Positions 1 through 9,892 are shown, counted from the first letter of the stretch. The stretch: DNA of 30,000 nt from Chromera velia (GCA_018398765.1 JAHBMJ010005833.1:7004-37003), one strand, 5' to 3'. The notes: generated by a model not told the origin, from the sequence alone. Translations and numbers: made by a program.

Positions 1-1
1 A

Positions 2-661
2 ACCCCCCCCCCCCCCGTATCTCGCTTGCAGTCGTCTCTGCAACCGGTCTAGGACTGGCTTCAGTCCCAAACAAAACAGTAGTGGGCTTGTAACATCTCC
101 TTGCTGCACCCCTTCTTCACATTAGATCTTTCGCAGCCGTCCCCCCTTGTCACGAAAGAAGAGAGTTGCGGGTTTTCCATACCAAAGAGAGAAAAAATGG
201 TACAACTTGGGAAAATGTTTATGAAGCTCGTCCATCGCTACCTATCTATCGCACGTGTTAAATATATTTTGCACGTCTAGCTGAAGGAGAACAGAAGAGG
301 GGGATGACTGCAAACAAGTCTGTACTGTACGAAAAAGTTTGTCTGTTCCCGCACTTATCTTGACTGCGAACTGCAGTGACCCCAAATGTTTTTCAAGCTT
401 CCCCCCATACTAAATCAAAATTGCCTTTGTTACCCACCTCCGAAGGACGTCGCCCACTACGATAGGTCGAATCTTGGTCCCCTTTGTGTCTTTGTTTAGG
501 GTGAAGCTTCGCCCTCCTGCGAGGAGTTGCAGCAGCGCCGGAGGGGCGTTTCTTTCTGCTACCTGGTGGGCGATTGCGATGAGTAGGCTGGAGTGGCCCG
601 ACCCGTCTCCCAAGAGGAAGAAACAGACGTGCTCGTACCTCCAGCCTGTGAGTTCCTGCAC
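2..661 (-). pseudogene. Reverse transcriptase domain, three in-frame stop codons
   Basis: One minus-strand frame carries the fingers and palm of a reverse transcriptase. A segment reading GTKIRPIVVGDVLRRWV lies at about 425-475. Motif A (LQLDVQNIFNTC) lies at 251-283, with its aspartate codon at 275-277. The turn GVQQGD lies at 95-112, followed by TSPLLFCLGLKPVLDRL. In-frame stops are TAG at 410-412, TAG at 242-244 and TAA at 122-124, so no full protein can be made. Motif C (the YxDD box) should lie just beyond the window edge and is not seen. Motif spacing is as expected for a LINE-type enzyme. Clade assignment (R2-like, CR1-like or other) is not possible from this part. Confidence 0.85.
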
Positions 662-1846
662 GGACCGCGAAGGGCGGATCGGGCGGCTTGCAGCAGCAAG
701 TCTGCAGTGACTGCTAGCGGGCTAGTGGCTTCTTCCAGGGTGCGTGTCGTGTAGGGGGTTATGTGGGGAGGATTCAGCGCTTTCAGCTTCTGAAATGTCC
801 CAAGGGTTGCTTTCGCTACCCCAAAAGACTCTAATCTTGATATTGCTTTTGAGAGTGCCCCATCAGCGATGAGGCTCTTCACGTGCCTTCGCGACTCCTC
901 TTGTCTTTCCCCTTTTATCTTTCTTGGGCCTCGTTTCTCCTCCTTCCCCGTTTGGCGCTGGCGGAGCCTGGTAACGTCCTCCCTCAATTCTTTAATTAGT
1001 TTTGTGAAGTTCAATTTCCAAAATGCCATCACTCTCCGTCTGCGTACCGCCAATGCAGCTCCCCTCCCCCTTCGATCCGTTCTCAGAAAAATGGAGGGAA
1101 AGTATGCTACACATTTCCAAGCTCGTTCTGCGATGGCTAAGTCTCGGCTCTGGGTACGGACTGCCAGCTCTTCTAGGATTGCGATCAGCGCGGGGCAGAG
1201 AGCCCCAGTTGGGCGCTTGTCTGTCGGGATATCTAGATCATCTGGGGCTTGCTGTTCAATGTCGATTCCATCCCAGAATTTCCATCTTTCCTCCCACTGC
1301 TCCACGGTTGGACCGTCTTTCACTTTCCTCCCCGAGCCTTCTTGCCACCCGCCTATCCTTTCCCCCCCCCCTTCTTCATCCACGTCCCCGTCTTCCATCT
1401 CTGCTGCGTCTGCATCTGCCGCGTTCGCCTCTGCTCTGATGGCTTTTGCTTCCTCACGGCTCAGAATATCATACAGATCTCCCATGTCCAAGCCCCCCCC
1501 CTTGTCCCTACCCAATCGGCTAGAGCTGAGAGAGTCGCTGTCTGAACTGTCCCCCCCTTCACTGACCGATTCCTCACCCTCTCTCTCTTCCAAGTCGGCA
1601 GCTCCTTGCGGAGACGGCCCGCTTGCAGGCATGCTTGATACTACTGCTTGCCTCTGTATACGGGTTGCCTGTTCTGCGCATCGTTCTGCTTCCATCATGG
1701 CTCTAGCCAACGGGCCCAGTCCGTTCAGAAGCGGGCATGGCTTCACTGTGGCCCCAAGGCTTGCTACTGCTGCTGTTGCTGTTGATAACGATGATATTGA
1801 CGATGATGCAGCATTGATGCTGCAGCCACTGCGGCCCCTCGGTTAA
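559..1846 (-). pseudogene. Retroelement polyprotein N-terminal region
   Basis: A minus-strand frame opens after a TAA at about 1847 and stays open to 559. The first part is acidic and serine-rich (about 1340-1650). The second part is a basic, Arg/Lys-rich helical stretch at about 940-1150 that includes RRRRVMAFWKLNFTKL. It ends with a segment, ADGALSKAISRLESFGVA, of the kind that sits just before the fingers of LINE-type reverse transcriptases. The last roughly 50 codons are out of frame; the true continuation is in the frame of the polymerase piece at 410-661, so a frameshift lies near 660-720. I infer one broken ORF rather than two genes, because the two pieces join in the expected order. 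No zinc knuckle or endonuclease motif is visible. Confidence 0.6.
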
Positions 1847-3052
1847 GCTCTGCATCCTCCTCCCCTTTTCTTCTTGCTGTGGCTGTATGGTTACAGGTTC
1901 TCCCTCTGCCCCTTCCTCTGCCTGTCCCTCCCTGTCTGGTTCTGCCTCCCCGGCCTCTTTTCCCACTTCTCCCCAACTGTGCTTCCCCTTCCGTAGCCGC
2001 TAGGATCGGGTTATCCCAGCGGTTAGTATCGGTATGGCGTTTCTGCTTTGATGCTTCCGTTGGGGGGCCTTCCTCTGGCTGTTTCAGGCGTTCCTCCATT
2101 TTTTGCCACTCTATGTTTATGAGTCGGACACTATGGGGTAGCTCTTCAGGGCGCTCTCGGGGGGATCTTTCTCCATCACTCCCGTCGACCTCCCCCTCGG
2201 CGGTGTGCGCGTCTGAGAAGAGCATATCGAGGGTCCTGCAACCTGCGGGGATGCTCCCTCCCTGCACAGGGCCCGCACGTACCTGCCCCATCCCCTAGCC
2301 CTGCCGGACGCCCCCCTGTGGAGGGGGTGGTTGCTGCTGCTGCACGTCCTCGCTTGCATCTCTCATCTCTTCATCTACGTGGGAGGGGGTTGACGAGGGG
2401 GGGAGGGGGTCCGTGTGGTCTCCGGCTTGTGGTATATTTCCGTTAGCGATATAGACTGCAGTGTTGAGGCCTTCCTCTCCTCCGAGAGGGTCCCAAGCTC
2501 CGGCGTTGGGCGGCAGGGTGGGCTGCGGCTGGGGGGGTGGGGGGATTCGGAGTGCGACGGTAAGAACCGTGAGGATTATGATGAGCTTCAGGGTAGGGGG
2601 CGGGCAGGGTCGGCGGCGGGGGGCGAAGAAATGAGTAAACTTCTGTCCAGACTCAGTGAACGTGCGGCAAGCCTGTTGGGTGATTCCTACTGCGACGAGG
2701 GGCATCGTGGAAAGAGAGCAGGGATGGGGATGGCGTATAGTAGGCGAGAGGGAGGGCTGCCAGCTAGAAACAAACTCAGGGTCTCCCGGCACGTCTGGCA
2801 GCGCCCGGGGGGAAGCGGTTGAAAGGAAGCACTCGTTCCCTGCCATCGCTTGTCTCCATAGGGCCCGCCGTCTGCGTTTCTGTCTGGCTTCCTCAATTTG
2901 CGCGGCTCTGTACGAAGGAGGGGCAAGGAATCCAACGAGCCTTGGGGGTGTCTAGATGAGGACTGCATCCCTGTATGCTTCTGCTGCTGTTGTGTGGTAG
3001 GGGTCTGGCTTTTGGAGAGGCGTGGGGGCCTTTCCGCACCGGAATCGCTCAT
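1764..3052 (-). pseudogene. Low-complexity leader ORFs upstream of the retroelement polymerase
   Basis: Three overlapping minus-strand reading frames (2687-3052, 2295-2846 and 1764-2291) are rich in Pro, Gln, Ser, Gly and Arg. Examples are a PPPPQPQP stretch near 2520, QQQQQPPPPQ-type runs near 2320-2345 and an RGRGRGR stretch near 1920. The last frame ends in a polyglutamine run at a TAG just before the polymerase N-terminal region, in a different frame. No conserved domain is visible. They may be the broken first ORF (nucleic-acid-binding) of the same retroelement. They could also be unrelated G+C-rich sequence. The element boundary is therefore placed only loosely. Confidence 0.35.
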
Positions 3053-3872
3053 GGAGACGTCTTGGGGGCCAGACCGTCCTGCTTGTGCCTGAGACCCATC
3101 CCCTTATCCTGAATTTTGGCAGAGCTCCCCCGTCTTTGAGTGTGGTAGTTGGAAGGCAAGGCGCTTCCCACTGCCACCTCCTACGGACGCTGAGTAGGCA
3201 CCTGGGTACGCAGCCTACTCCTGGTTGGCTCCCCTGCAGGGAGGCAGCATCATGCACTGCCGGGGAATGAGATGCGGCGAGAGAGGCAACAAGCGAGAGG
3301 CAGACAGCGCAAGCCAACATGCGAGCGACTGACCGCTTTCCCCGTGTGCTCCCATGGGTGAACTTGTACTTATGTGGACATGCCCAGTGTAGACGGTGTC
3401 GGGCAGTGTCGATGCAGAGCTCCGTTCCCGCCTCTATTGTCTCCACTGTGGTATGAAGTATTCTCCACAGCGTGAGACCCGCCTTGACGAGGTAGCAGAG
3501 AGCTGTGAGGGCGTCAGCCCAGAAGATGGGAAGCACGACTACTTCAACGAAAACTATGACAAAAGATATCGAATTCAAAAATACGACTGTCAGGTGATCG
3601 ACAGAGTAAACAAAATTTCTGAAGAGACAAATGAAGAAGAAGATACTTCTACAGTATGGGACTGCGGCTGCACTTGCATACCGGGGCAGTTGTGCAAGGC
3701 AAACCAGAAGAAAAGCAGTCCCCAGTACGATCCAGCGGTACTGTTCACATTGGTAGTCAGACAGAGAAGTGAGCAGACTAAGAAGGATTCCCTCTATCCT
3801 TGCCACCCCTGCTGTCCAAGGATCTCTCACCTCTACCGTGGCACCTTCAAAGAAGGGTAACAGGTGAGTCAA
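2952..3872 (-). CDS. Hypothetical membrane-protein-like ORF
   Basis: This is an open minus-strand frame of about 300 codons with no convincing ATG near its upstream end; the most upstream possible codon at 3870-3872 is TTG. From about 3725 to 3450 it encodes several long hydrophobic stretches, for example WIVLGTAFLLVCLAQL and VVFLNSISFVIVFVEVVVL. A second hydrophobic, signal-like stretch (MLACAVCLSLVASLAAS) lies near 3270-3320. The C-terminal third is basic and featureless. A smaller minus frame just upstream (3897-4091) has similar amphipathic character and could be an earlier exon, but I found no splice pair that joins them in phase. The plus strand is also open across part of this interval. 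I do not recognise the product, and coding status is uncertain. Confidence 0.3.
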   Translation of the reverse strand: MTHLLPFFEGATVEVRDPWTAGVARIEGILLSLLTSLSDYQCEQYRWIVLGTAFLLVCLAQLPRYASAAAVPYCRSIFFFICLFRNFVYSVDHLTVVFLNSISFVIVFVEVVVLPIFWADALTALCYLVKAGLTLWRILHTTVETIEAGTELCIDTARHRLHWACPHKYKFTHGSTRGKRSVARMLACAVCLSLVASLAASHSPAVHDAASLQGSQPGVGCVPRCLLSVRRRWQWEAPCLPTTTLKDGGALPKFRIRGWVSGTSRTVWPPRRLHERFRCGKAPTPLQKPDPYHTTAAEAYRDAVLI

Positions 3873-4295
3873 GACAGCGACGATCGGTACTGCGATCTAG
3901 CTCTGCGACGTTGACTCCAGGAGGTGGAAGAAGAATCCATTGATCGTATCCAGCCCAGTCTGCCTGACGTGCACTGTCTGTGCCACCGTTTGGAAGGGCG
4001 CAAAGACGCACTGGTGGACCCTCTTAGCCACTGTACCCAAGTTCGTCTGTCTGGCCTCTCTCAGTGCTCCCAGAGTGCATTCCAGGATCAATCAGACTGA
4101 GAAAGGCAGACAGCTCAAAAGGAGATGGCCCACTCTGTAAGAGGGTGAGTGACTATCTCCGTTCTTGCCCATTTCTGCATGTGTTTATTGTATTTTGACA
4201 AGTCTGTGAACGGTTTGTCGCGAGGCTCTACAGAGTAGCTTGGAAAGTCGCTTTGCAGCGTGGCGCGGACACAAAGAAACTTTAATTCCTCTGTG

Positions 4296-4352
4296 GCATG
4301 CGCGGCGCGCCCTTTGGGCGCCCCGCGGCGTTTACCCACAAACGCCGCGGGC
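4296..4352. repeat. Two adjacent GC-rich hairpins
   Basis: A perfect 12-bp stem is formed by CCCGCGGCGTTT (4322-4333) and AAACGCCGCGGG (4340-4351) around the loop ACCCAC. Immediately before it, at about 4304-4318, GCGCCC and GGGCGC pair around TTT. The two stems sit in an otherwise unremarkable stretch with no convincing gene. The function is unknown. No U-tract follows that would suggest a terminator. Confidence 0.75.
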
Positions 4353-4499
4353 TTTACAGGCATTGCACACGCACAGGATTGCACATACGGGAGCTGGACT
4401 AGACTTTTTTCAATGCATTCCATGGCCATCCCACGGCCTCAAAGTCAACTTTTTTTTTCACGCTCGGTGTTGTTTGTTGTCAGAAGTGTTAATTGCCCA

Positions 4500-5316
4500 A
4501 AGATAAAGAATCATTGAAGAGATTTTCAGCCTTCATTCAAAATGTGTATGAAAACCGTCTTCTCAAGCTGATCAAATCGCTCTGCCTGCAGAACTGAGGG
4601 GTGAGCACAAAAATGTGAAAATACGCCTTGAAGTGTTACTCTGATAAGAGTCCATGCAAAGTCTCTTCATTCACTTATTACATTTTTCAATGAAGAAGAC
4701 AAGAGGACTGCTTTTGGCGCCCTGACTCTCTTTAGGTGCTGAACTGAAATGAAAAAGCGACAAGGAGGACAAGATGGACTTTCGCCAAGCCCGAGGTGTT
4801 AAGGTCAACTGCATCAGTCCAAGCTTTAACCCCTCGGTCGGAATTAAAAGGAGACAGAGACTTGAACGCAACATCAACTTTGCTATGAACGCGAGTTCAA
4901 AAGTACACCCAAAGCTCCCACAGGTCGATGCAACAGCCTTCATTCCTGTCTGGTAATTCATCCACTTGCCAGAATCTTATACAGTATATGAAAGCCTGCA
5001 TTCAATTAATATATTAATATAGTATTATATAGAATCATGTAAATGTATGACTAAACATTTTTTGACATAATAGAGGTTATGTTGTGTTGCTCGATGTTTC
5101 TGTTTATCTTTTCTCTTCGGCACTCGATCCAATTCAGAGTCTCTGCCCATCTTTTTGTCTGTAGTTACTTCCGAACTCATCTCTTTCAACCGTTCAATTT
5201 GTCTGCCACTTCAATACAAGGTTAGAAGCCCAAGTTCATGATAATATATATGACTGCTCCATGTTCCAGTTAGGGTTTCCATCTGTTAGTGAAGTATTTC
5301 TTTTGCATCGCTATGT
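4500..5316. other. Gene-free stretch
   Basis: AT-rich sequence with only short open frames. A 61-codon plus frame at 4774-4956 and a 96-codon minus frame at 4671-4961 overlap, have no recognisable motif and no splice context, and I do not call them genes. A weak AT palindrome-like tract (TTAATATATTAATATAG) lies near 5006-5024. Confidence 0.5.
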
Positions 5317-5344
5317 GTGAACCCCGATCCTTGTTTGCAAGCAG

Positions 5345-6080
5345 GTATTAGTATGGAACAAGGAGGAGCTGGGAGTGTTTTTTCAAAGAAACGCGTGGGG
5401 CTTGAGGAGTATATGGAGACCGGACAACAGCTAGCCTGTCTGATGTCTGTTCTGCCCGCCATTCACTACGCTGCCAAGAACGCCAACGTAGATGAGCTCA
5501 ACCTCCTTACGACGCCTAGTCTTAAGCAGACACCGCTACTGGTCCTTGCCCAGACGCGATCGAAGGGCCTCATGCAGTTCCAGCGGCCAAGGCCCTCTTA
5601 AAGCATGCAGGGGGGGTGGATATCATTTGCGAGACAGATGAAGCAAAGAACACAGCCCTCCATACGCGGTTAGTATGGAAACCGGCACCAGTGTGATCCA
5701 ATGGAGACTGGAGAATTAAAAGGGTCAATTGGAAGGGGGTATTGATCGAACAAAAAAACAAAAGAGGAGAGACTCCGCTTTTCCGGGCCATTGTGAATGG
5801 AAAAGAGTGAGCAATTGTCAAAAGAATTGTGTGCTTTCTTTGGAACTTCAATTTAAACGCATTTGTCAATTAAGTCGAGGGTCGTCCAGCTCTGTGCTGC
5901 CTTGTTGAAGGGGGGGGCCGGGTGGGGGCAAACAGCTGCGGTGTACATGACTGCCAGCACGTTAGAGGTGACCTGGTCAGTGGAACAATGTCAGACTCTA
6001 TCACAGTTTCCATCCCATGCAGTGCATGAATTTTATGGGGCGATCGGAAAATATTTGACTGGCAATGACTGCATATATAC
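5345..6080 (+). pseudogene. Ankyrin-repeat protein pseudogene
   Basis: Ankyrin-type fragments follow one another on the plus strand in shifting frames. IHYAAKNANVDELNLL (about 5460-5510) and QTPLLVLAQTRSKGL (about 5527-5571) share one frame. AAKALLKHAGGVDI then NTALHTRL (about 5582-5672) continue in another frame, ending at a TGA at about 5695. NKRGETPLFRAIVNG (about 5757-5803) is followed at once by TGA. Ankyrin repeats are 33-residue helix-loop-helix protein-binding units with a TPLH-like turn. The TPLL, TALH and TPLF turns here, with AA and LL helix residues, match that pattern. At least one frameshift and two stops make this a relic. A downstream stretch to about 6080 may hold a further degraded repeat. 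Confidence 0.55.
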
Positions 6081-6168
6081 ATATATCAGCAGAATCTGAT
6101 ATAACACTGCTGCTCAACAATCTTTGACATATTAATGTCGATTGTGCAAAGCTGTGTGTGAAATTGTG

Positions 6169-6602
6169 TATGTGCAGACGGTCGAACTCTGAGGAATTAC
6201 CGCATACACCCCAAAAGCGCTTTTTCTTGGATGGGTAGACGGGGCAGCCGGGATCCTAGGACTGTCAAAACCAAAGGAAATGGAGACCCGGCCCTTTGCA
6301 CAGAGATCGAGACATTGCGTTACTGGGGAAAACATTCCTGCTCTCTGTAAATGAAGGGCAGGCAATTGCTTGGAGGGCTTGTGGGGGGGGGTTATTCTTC
6401 GGCGACGTATAACTGAAAGTGGTTCCGGTCCGCGCGGCCAATCTCGTGCCTCCCATTCCGGCAGGGCATATCCCAGGAACCATGCATCTCGGGATAGGTA
6501 GGAGATGCAAGCGTGGAGGCCAAAACCATCACCTAGGCTCTGCAAGAGTTTATCGCAGCAGAGCAAGTCAACTAGCAGCCTCAGCTGACCAAAAAAGAGC
6601 TT
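6169..6602 (+). repeat. Copy 1 of a ~440-bp duplicated block
   Basis: This block aligns end to end by eye with 8791-9239. Shared landmarks in the same order are a TTTCTTGG.TGGGTAGAC.GGG segment, a G8-G9 run followed by TT, GTGGTTCCGGTCC, CGGCCAATCTCGTGCCTCCC, and CAGCCTCAGCTGACC near the end. In one plus frame both copies encode WFRSxRPISCLPFxQG and then ALQEFI plus QPQLTKKEL. In both, a TAG sits directly before ALQEFI, within CACCTAGGCTCT. Copy 1 then diverges after AAAAGAGCTT. It has extra in-frame stops, so it is a dead duplicate or a transposon remnant. Confidence 0.7.
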
Positions 6603-8035
6603 TAAGTTGCGGACAAGGTCTGCCAGGAATTCCCTTGCCACCCTCTTTTCGTTGTCTTTCTTCTCAGTGTCAATTCGGGCATGGGTCTACTGGGAGAGGA
6701 AGGCCTGCGCAGGAGGAGATAAAGAGGGAGAAAGGCATTCCGGGAAAAGTCGTACCATTAATTGTTTAGACAAAAAGACGCAGACGATAGAGAATAAGTG
6801 GCCCTAACTACTGCTTTTCAGAGAACCTGTCTTCACAAGAAGGAGAAAACGGGGAGACAGAAAGAAAAGGTGGAGGAGGAAGAAAAGGAGAAAAAGAAGG
6901 ATATTGCTCTGGAGGACACAATGCAAATCTGTTCTAAGAAGGGCGTGCGAAAGCTAGTGAAGAGAACTCTGGAGAAGCACAAGTCGGTCGGTCGGTTTGA
7001 CATTCAGACAGTCTGAGAGAGATAAATTCTCCTCTGCATGGTGAATCATAAGATGTCACCAAGATTTGAAAAGAGCTGTGCAGAAAAGACTGCAGGTGCA
7101 TGTCTTGATGGGCAAAATGCATTCACAGCGAAAAAGTTTTCTTTATGTGAAACAGCTGAGATGTTATGGGATTGGGAGGAGAGAAAGAGTCTTCTGTCTA
7201 TCTATCGTTCGTGCGTTTTTCTCTCTATTTCTCTATCGCTTCATTTATGAGCTGCCAAATTATATGTGAAAAGTTGAAAAGTATCCATCCGCTTGTGGAG
7301 GATTCTTTGCAGCTGATAGAACATGAGTGACGTTAGAGTAAAGAAGTGTTCTGACAATTAAAGTTACTGGTGAGATTCGAATATTTATTGCATGATTGAT
7401 TGGCTTAATTAAGGATAGATGCCTACAAAGATGCTGGTAGTCACTAGTAAATATTTTACTGTCCGGGTATACTGGACTGGCTGCCCTGACTCCTGACTGA
7501 CTGAACTGATTCATGCACACTCTGATCAACTGAGTCAGTCTGAGTGCAGGGCGGTCCTGGAGCTTCTCCTCGTGCTGAAGGAGGGAGAAACGCACCTATA
7601 AAACAATGGGTAAGTGATTGGGGTGCCATTCATTCCATTGCTCTGCTGTTTCCTTACTACTCACGTAGAAGGAATATTTGAGGGCTGGGAGGGGGCAGGT
7701 TGCATGGTGTATCTCTCTGTGAAGTTTCTGCCTTCGTATTTCACTGTTTCTCCCTTCCTTGTGCTCTTTCCTTTTTTCTCATATATGGAGAGACGGGTGA
7801 AGAAGGAAATATACTTTGAGTTTTGACAGTAGACTGGATGTGCTCTTTCTTTCTTTTCTTCTTTCTTTCTTTCTTTTTTTCTTTCTTTCTTTCTTTTTCT
7901 TTTGTTGTCTGTCTGTTTGTCAGCTTGGTTAGGACGACACTGTTTTTTTTTGTTATTTGTTTGTCCTCATCGGCTTCTTTTTGGGGACAGCATAATCTCT
8001 TTTCACTTTTCTCTTTTCTTGTTTTTCTTTTCCCC
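6603..8035. other. Stretch without a supportable gene; CTTT microsatellite
   Basis: The sequence holds short plus-strand frames only. One (about 6835-7016) is Lys/Glu-rich and follows an acceptor-like TACTGCTTTTCAG at 6819-6831, so it could be a terminal exon, but nothing pairs with it. A CTTT/TTTC microsatellite fills about 7848-7900, and T-rich sequence continues to 8040, as in the introns of the genes further right. GGGTAAGTG at 7607-7615 looks like a splice donor, with ATG immediately before it, but the frame it would open closes quickly. Confidence 0.4.
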
Positions 8036-8041
8036 TTCCAG

Positions 8042-8352
8042 ACAGAAAGATGACATCGTTCTTGAGACAGACTATGCATTTGAATGCAGACTGACAGATC
8101 AGCATGCAGTTAAAGATAGGGATATTATGCTGAGAGATAAGAAATGCACTCAGCCTAGCACTCAGCATGAACGCCCTTTGCTGCTTTTGTCTGCTCGCTA
8201 GGCCTGCTCGCATTCGGTCTACCTTCTGCCTACAGGTTGTGAAGGAACTCTATATTTCGGTGCTAGGCGATTGCATCGAGGAGGCGGCTGCGTTGAACTT
8301 CGATGCTATGCGGGAGAGGGAGAGGGCAAAAGTTGTAGAGATATCCGCATGA
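8042..8352 (+). CDS. Possible two-exon 3' end of an unrecognised gene
   Basis: After a T/C-rich tract ending CCCTTCCAG (acceptor at about 8040-8042), a plus frame reads QKDDIVLETDYAFECRL and on to about 8201. A second stretch after TTCTGCCTACAG (acceptor at about 8233-8235) reads VVKELYISVLGDCIEEAAA and ends at a TGA at 8350-8352. Codon use and composition look protein-like, and both start at good acceptors. The donor joining them is not clear (GTTAAAG at about 8108 is one option), and no upstream exon was found. I do not recognise the product. Confidence 0.3.
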
Positions 8353-8633
8353 TATATAAAAAGAGTGCTATGCCAGTGGGAGGAGGTCCAGCGGTCAGTC
8401 TTCCTTCATTCGTCGGCACCCCTCGATTTGCCCATGGCTGGCATCTGTAAAATTGATCGGACCGCTTTTCAGTCTTTTGTTTTGCTCTCTGGATCTTTGT
8501 ACTGCCCTGTTTCCACTGTTTTATCTCCTCTTTTTGTCCTTCATTCACAGTTAAATCTAGCAAACGTGTAGACTCTTCTTTTCTTGGTTCATTGAAGTGA
8601 GATGACTTTCTTTGCAGAACGTCACCGTAACAA

Positions 8634-8637
<4 letters not shown>

Positions 8638-8680
<43 letters not shown>
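8638..8680. repeat. (CT)n microsatellite
   Basis: About 20 uninterrupted CT units, passing into CCCTCCCTGCC. It lies between the exon-like stretch ending at 8352 and the duplicated block at 8791, in sequence without a gene. Confidence 0.95.
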
Positions 8681-8682
<2 letters not shown>

Positions 8683-8790
8683 CCTGCCTCCCTCCCACTG
8701 TGAGTGTGTATGTACAGTCTGAGTAGGTATGTTGCTTTGTTAGATTGATATCATAATGGTGCGTTCTATAAACCTGTACATGCTACTGTC

Positions 8791-9239
8791 TATGTACAGA
8801 CGGTAGAAGTCAAAAAAATTCCAGCGTTCACTCCCCAAGACCTAGCTCTTTCTTGGGTGGGTAGACAGGGTGGCAGGCATTCTGGAACTTGCCAAACCCC
8901 TGAAAGTAGAAATACCTTGCACAAGGATCGACAAACTGTCTTGCAGAGAAAGGCATTCCTGCATTTTGCAAATGAAGGGTGGGTATGCAGCTGCTTGGAA
9001 GGCTTGTGGCCCAAGTTGTGGGGGGGGGTTGTACTTCAGTGATGTACAACTCAGAGTGGTTCCGGTCCACACGGCCAATCTCGTGCCTCCCGTTCCAGCA
9101 GGGCATGTTCCGGGAACCATACATCCTGGGACAGGAAAGAAATGCCACCTTGGATGCCAAAGCCGTCACCTAGGCTCTACAAGAGTTTATCATAGCAGAG
9201 CAAGTCAAACAGCAGCCTCAGCTGACCAAAAAAGAGCTT
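8791..9239 (+). repeat. Copy 2 of the ~440-bp duplicated block
   Basis: This is the partner of 6169-6602; see the landmarks given there. This copy is less damaged: in the frame containing WFRSTRPISCLPFQQG the only stop before the downstream coding stretch is the TAG at about 9172-9174 that both copies share. If CACCTAG is a splice acceptor, the stop is not translated. The sequence runs on without a break into the gag-like region at 9240-9844, so the duplicated unit was probably part of that longer element. Confidence 0.7.
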
Positions 9240-9844
9240 ACCGCTCTTCACAACGCCCTCGTCTCTGTGAAGAGCCTTGAAAGGGCCACTGAAAACGCAG
9301 AAAAGGAATCCGCCCGAACCATTGCAGAACTGATTGAGACTACAATCGGCAATGAGGTTCTCAAGGAGGTTCTGGAGGAAGTATGTGACTGCCCCTTGGG
9401 CCTCCTTCGTGGAGTCCTCGGCAAGGCTCCTGAAGAAAGCGTGCCATCAGCTATCACAGCAAGCCTTCAAACTAGCCTTCAGACATTTACAAAGACAAAG
9501 TATGACGCAGGGGAGCAGCAGTGGAAGGAAGCCCCTGTAGGAGAGTCTGTGGGGCCCAGGGGGGTGATTATGTGGGGAATGTGGTGGGAAATGGCGCATA
9601 TGCCCACATGGAGAAAGCATGGGAACTAGCATGGGAAGCGTTTCTCGTCATCGCGAGATACGTCTTAGAAGCCTCCCCCGATAGTCAGAACGTACAGAAC
9701 TGCCAGCAAGTCAGAGAGGAGCTTGAGAAAAAAGAAAGGAAGGTGAAACAACCGGCAAAAAAGAGCAAAATTATGAGCCGGCTCTATGCCAACTTGTCCA
9801 GGGGGGGAGGAATCATGCCTGAAAAGGATTCTGTCTGCAACTGA
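9175..9844 (+). pseudogene. Gag-like helical protein, frameshifted
   Basis: From the acceptor-like CACCTAG at 9174 one frame runs to 9629 with a helical, Glu/Ala/Leu-rich sequence (ALQEFIIAEQ, then KSLERATENAEKESART, then GNEVLKEVLEEV). The apparent continuation (AWEAFLVIARYVLEASPDSQ, then KERKVKQPAKKSKIM and LSRGGGI) is in a different frame and stops at 9844, so a frameshift lies near 9550-9610. An all-helical region followed by a basic Lys-rich tail and a Gly-rich end resembles gag proteins of LTR or DIRS-type retroelements. That is inference from character only; no zinc knuckle, protease or polymerase is visible. It could instead be a decayed host gene. Confidence 0.4.
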
Positions 9845-9892
9845 CAGGGTGCGCCTCCCACAAAACCCCCTGTATCCCGAATTTCAAGAGCC

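Larger units (their letters stand above)
1..2291 (-). mobile_element. Decayed non-LTR (LINE-like) retrotransposon, truncated by the window edge
   Basis: Reading from about 2291 down to 1 on the minus strand, a low-complexity Gly/Arg/Gln-rich leader is followed by a basic N-terminal region and then a reverse transcriptase domain. The pieces lie in order but in different frames, with at least two frameshifts (near the CAG/CAA run at about 1765-1785, and between about 660 and 720) and three in-frame stops in the polymerase part. No LTR, integrase or RNase H is seen. The order of parts and the GVQQGD polymerase motif fit non-LTR elements. The 3' half and any endonuclease lie outside the window to the left, past a run of about 15 C. 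The upstream limit is uncertain: low-complexity ORFs continue to about 3052 and may belong to it. This is a dead copy. Confidence 0.75.

Noticed and set aside
869-1846. A 325-codon plus-strand open frame
   Set aside because: It is the antisense of the retroelement frame, rich in Ser/Pro/Leu with no motif. The minus strand carries the recognisable reverse transcriptase pieces.
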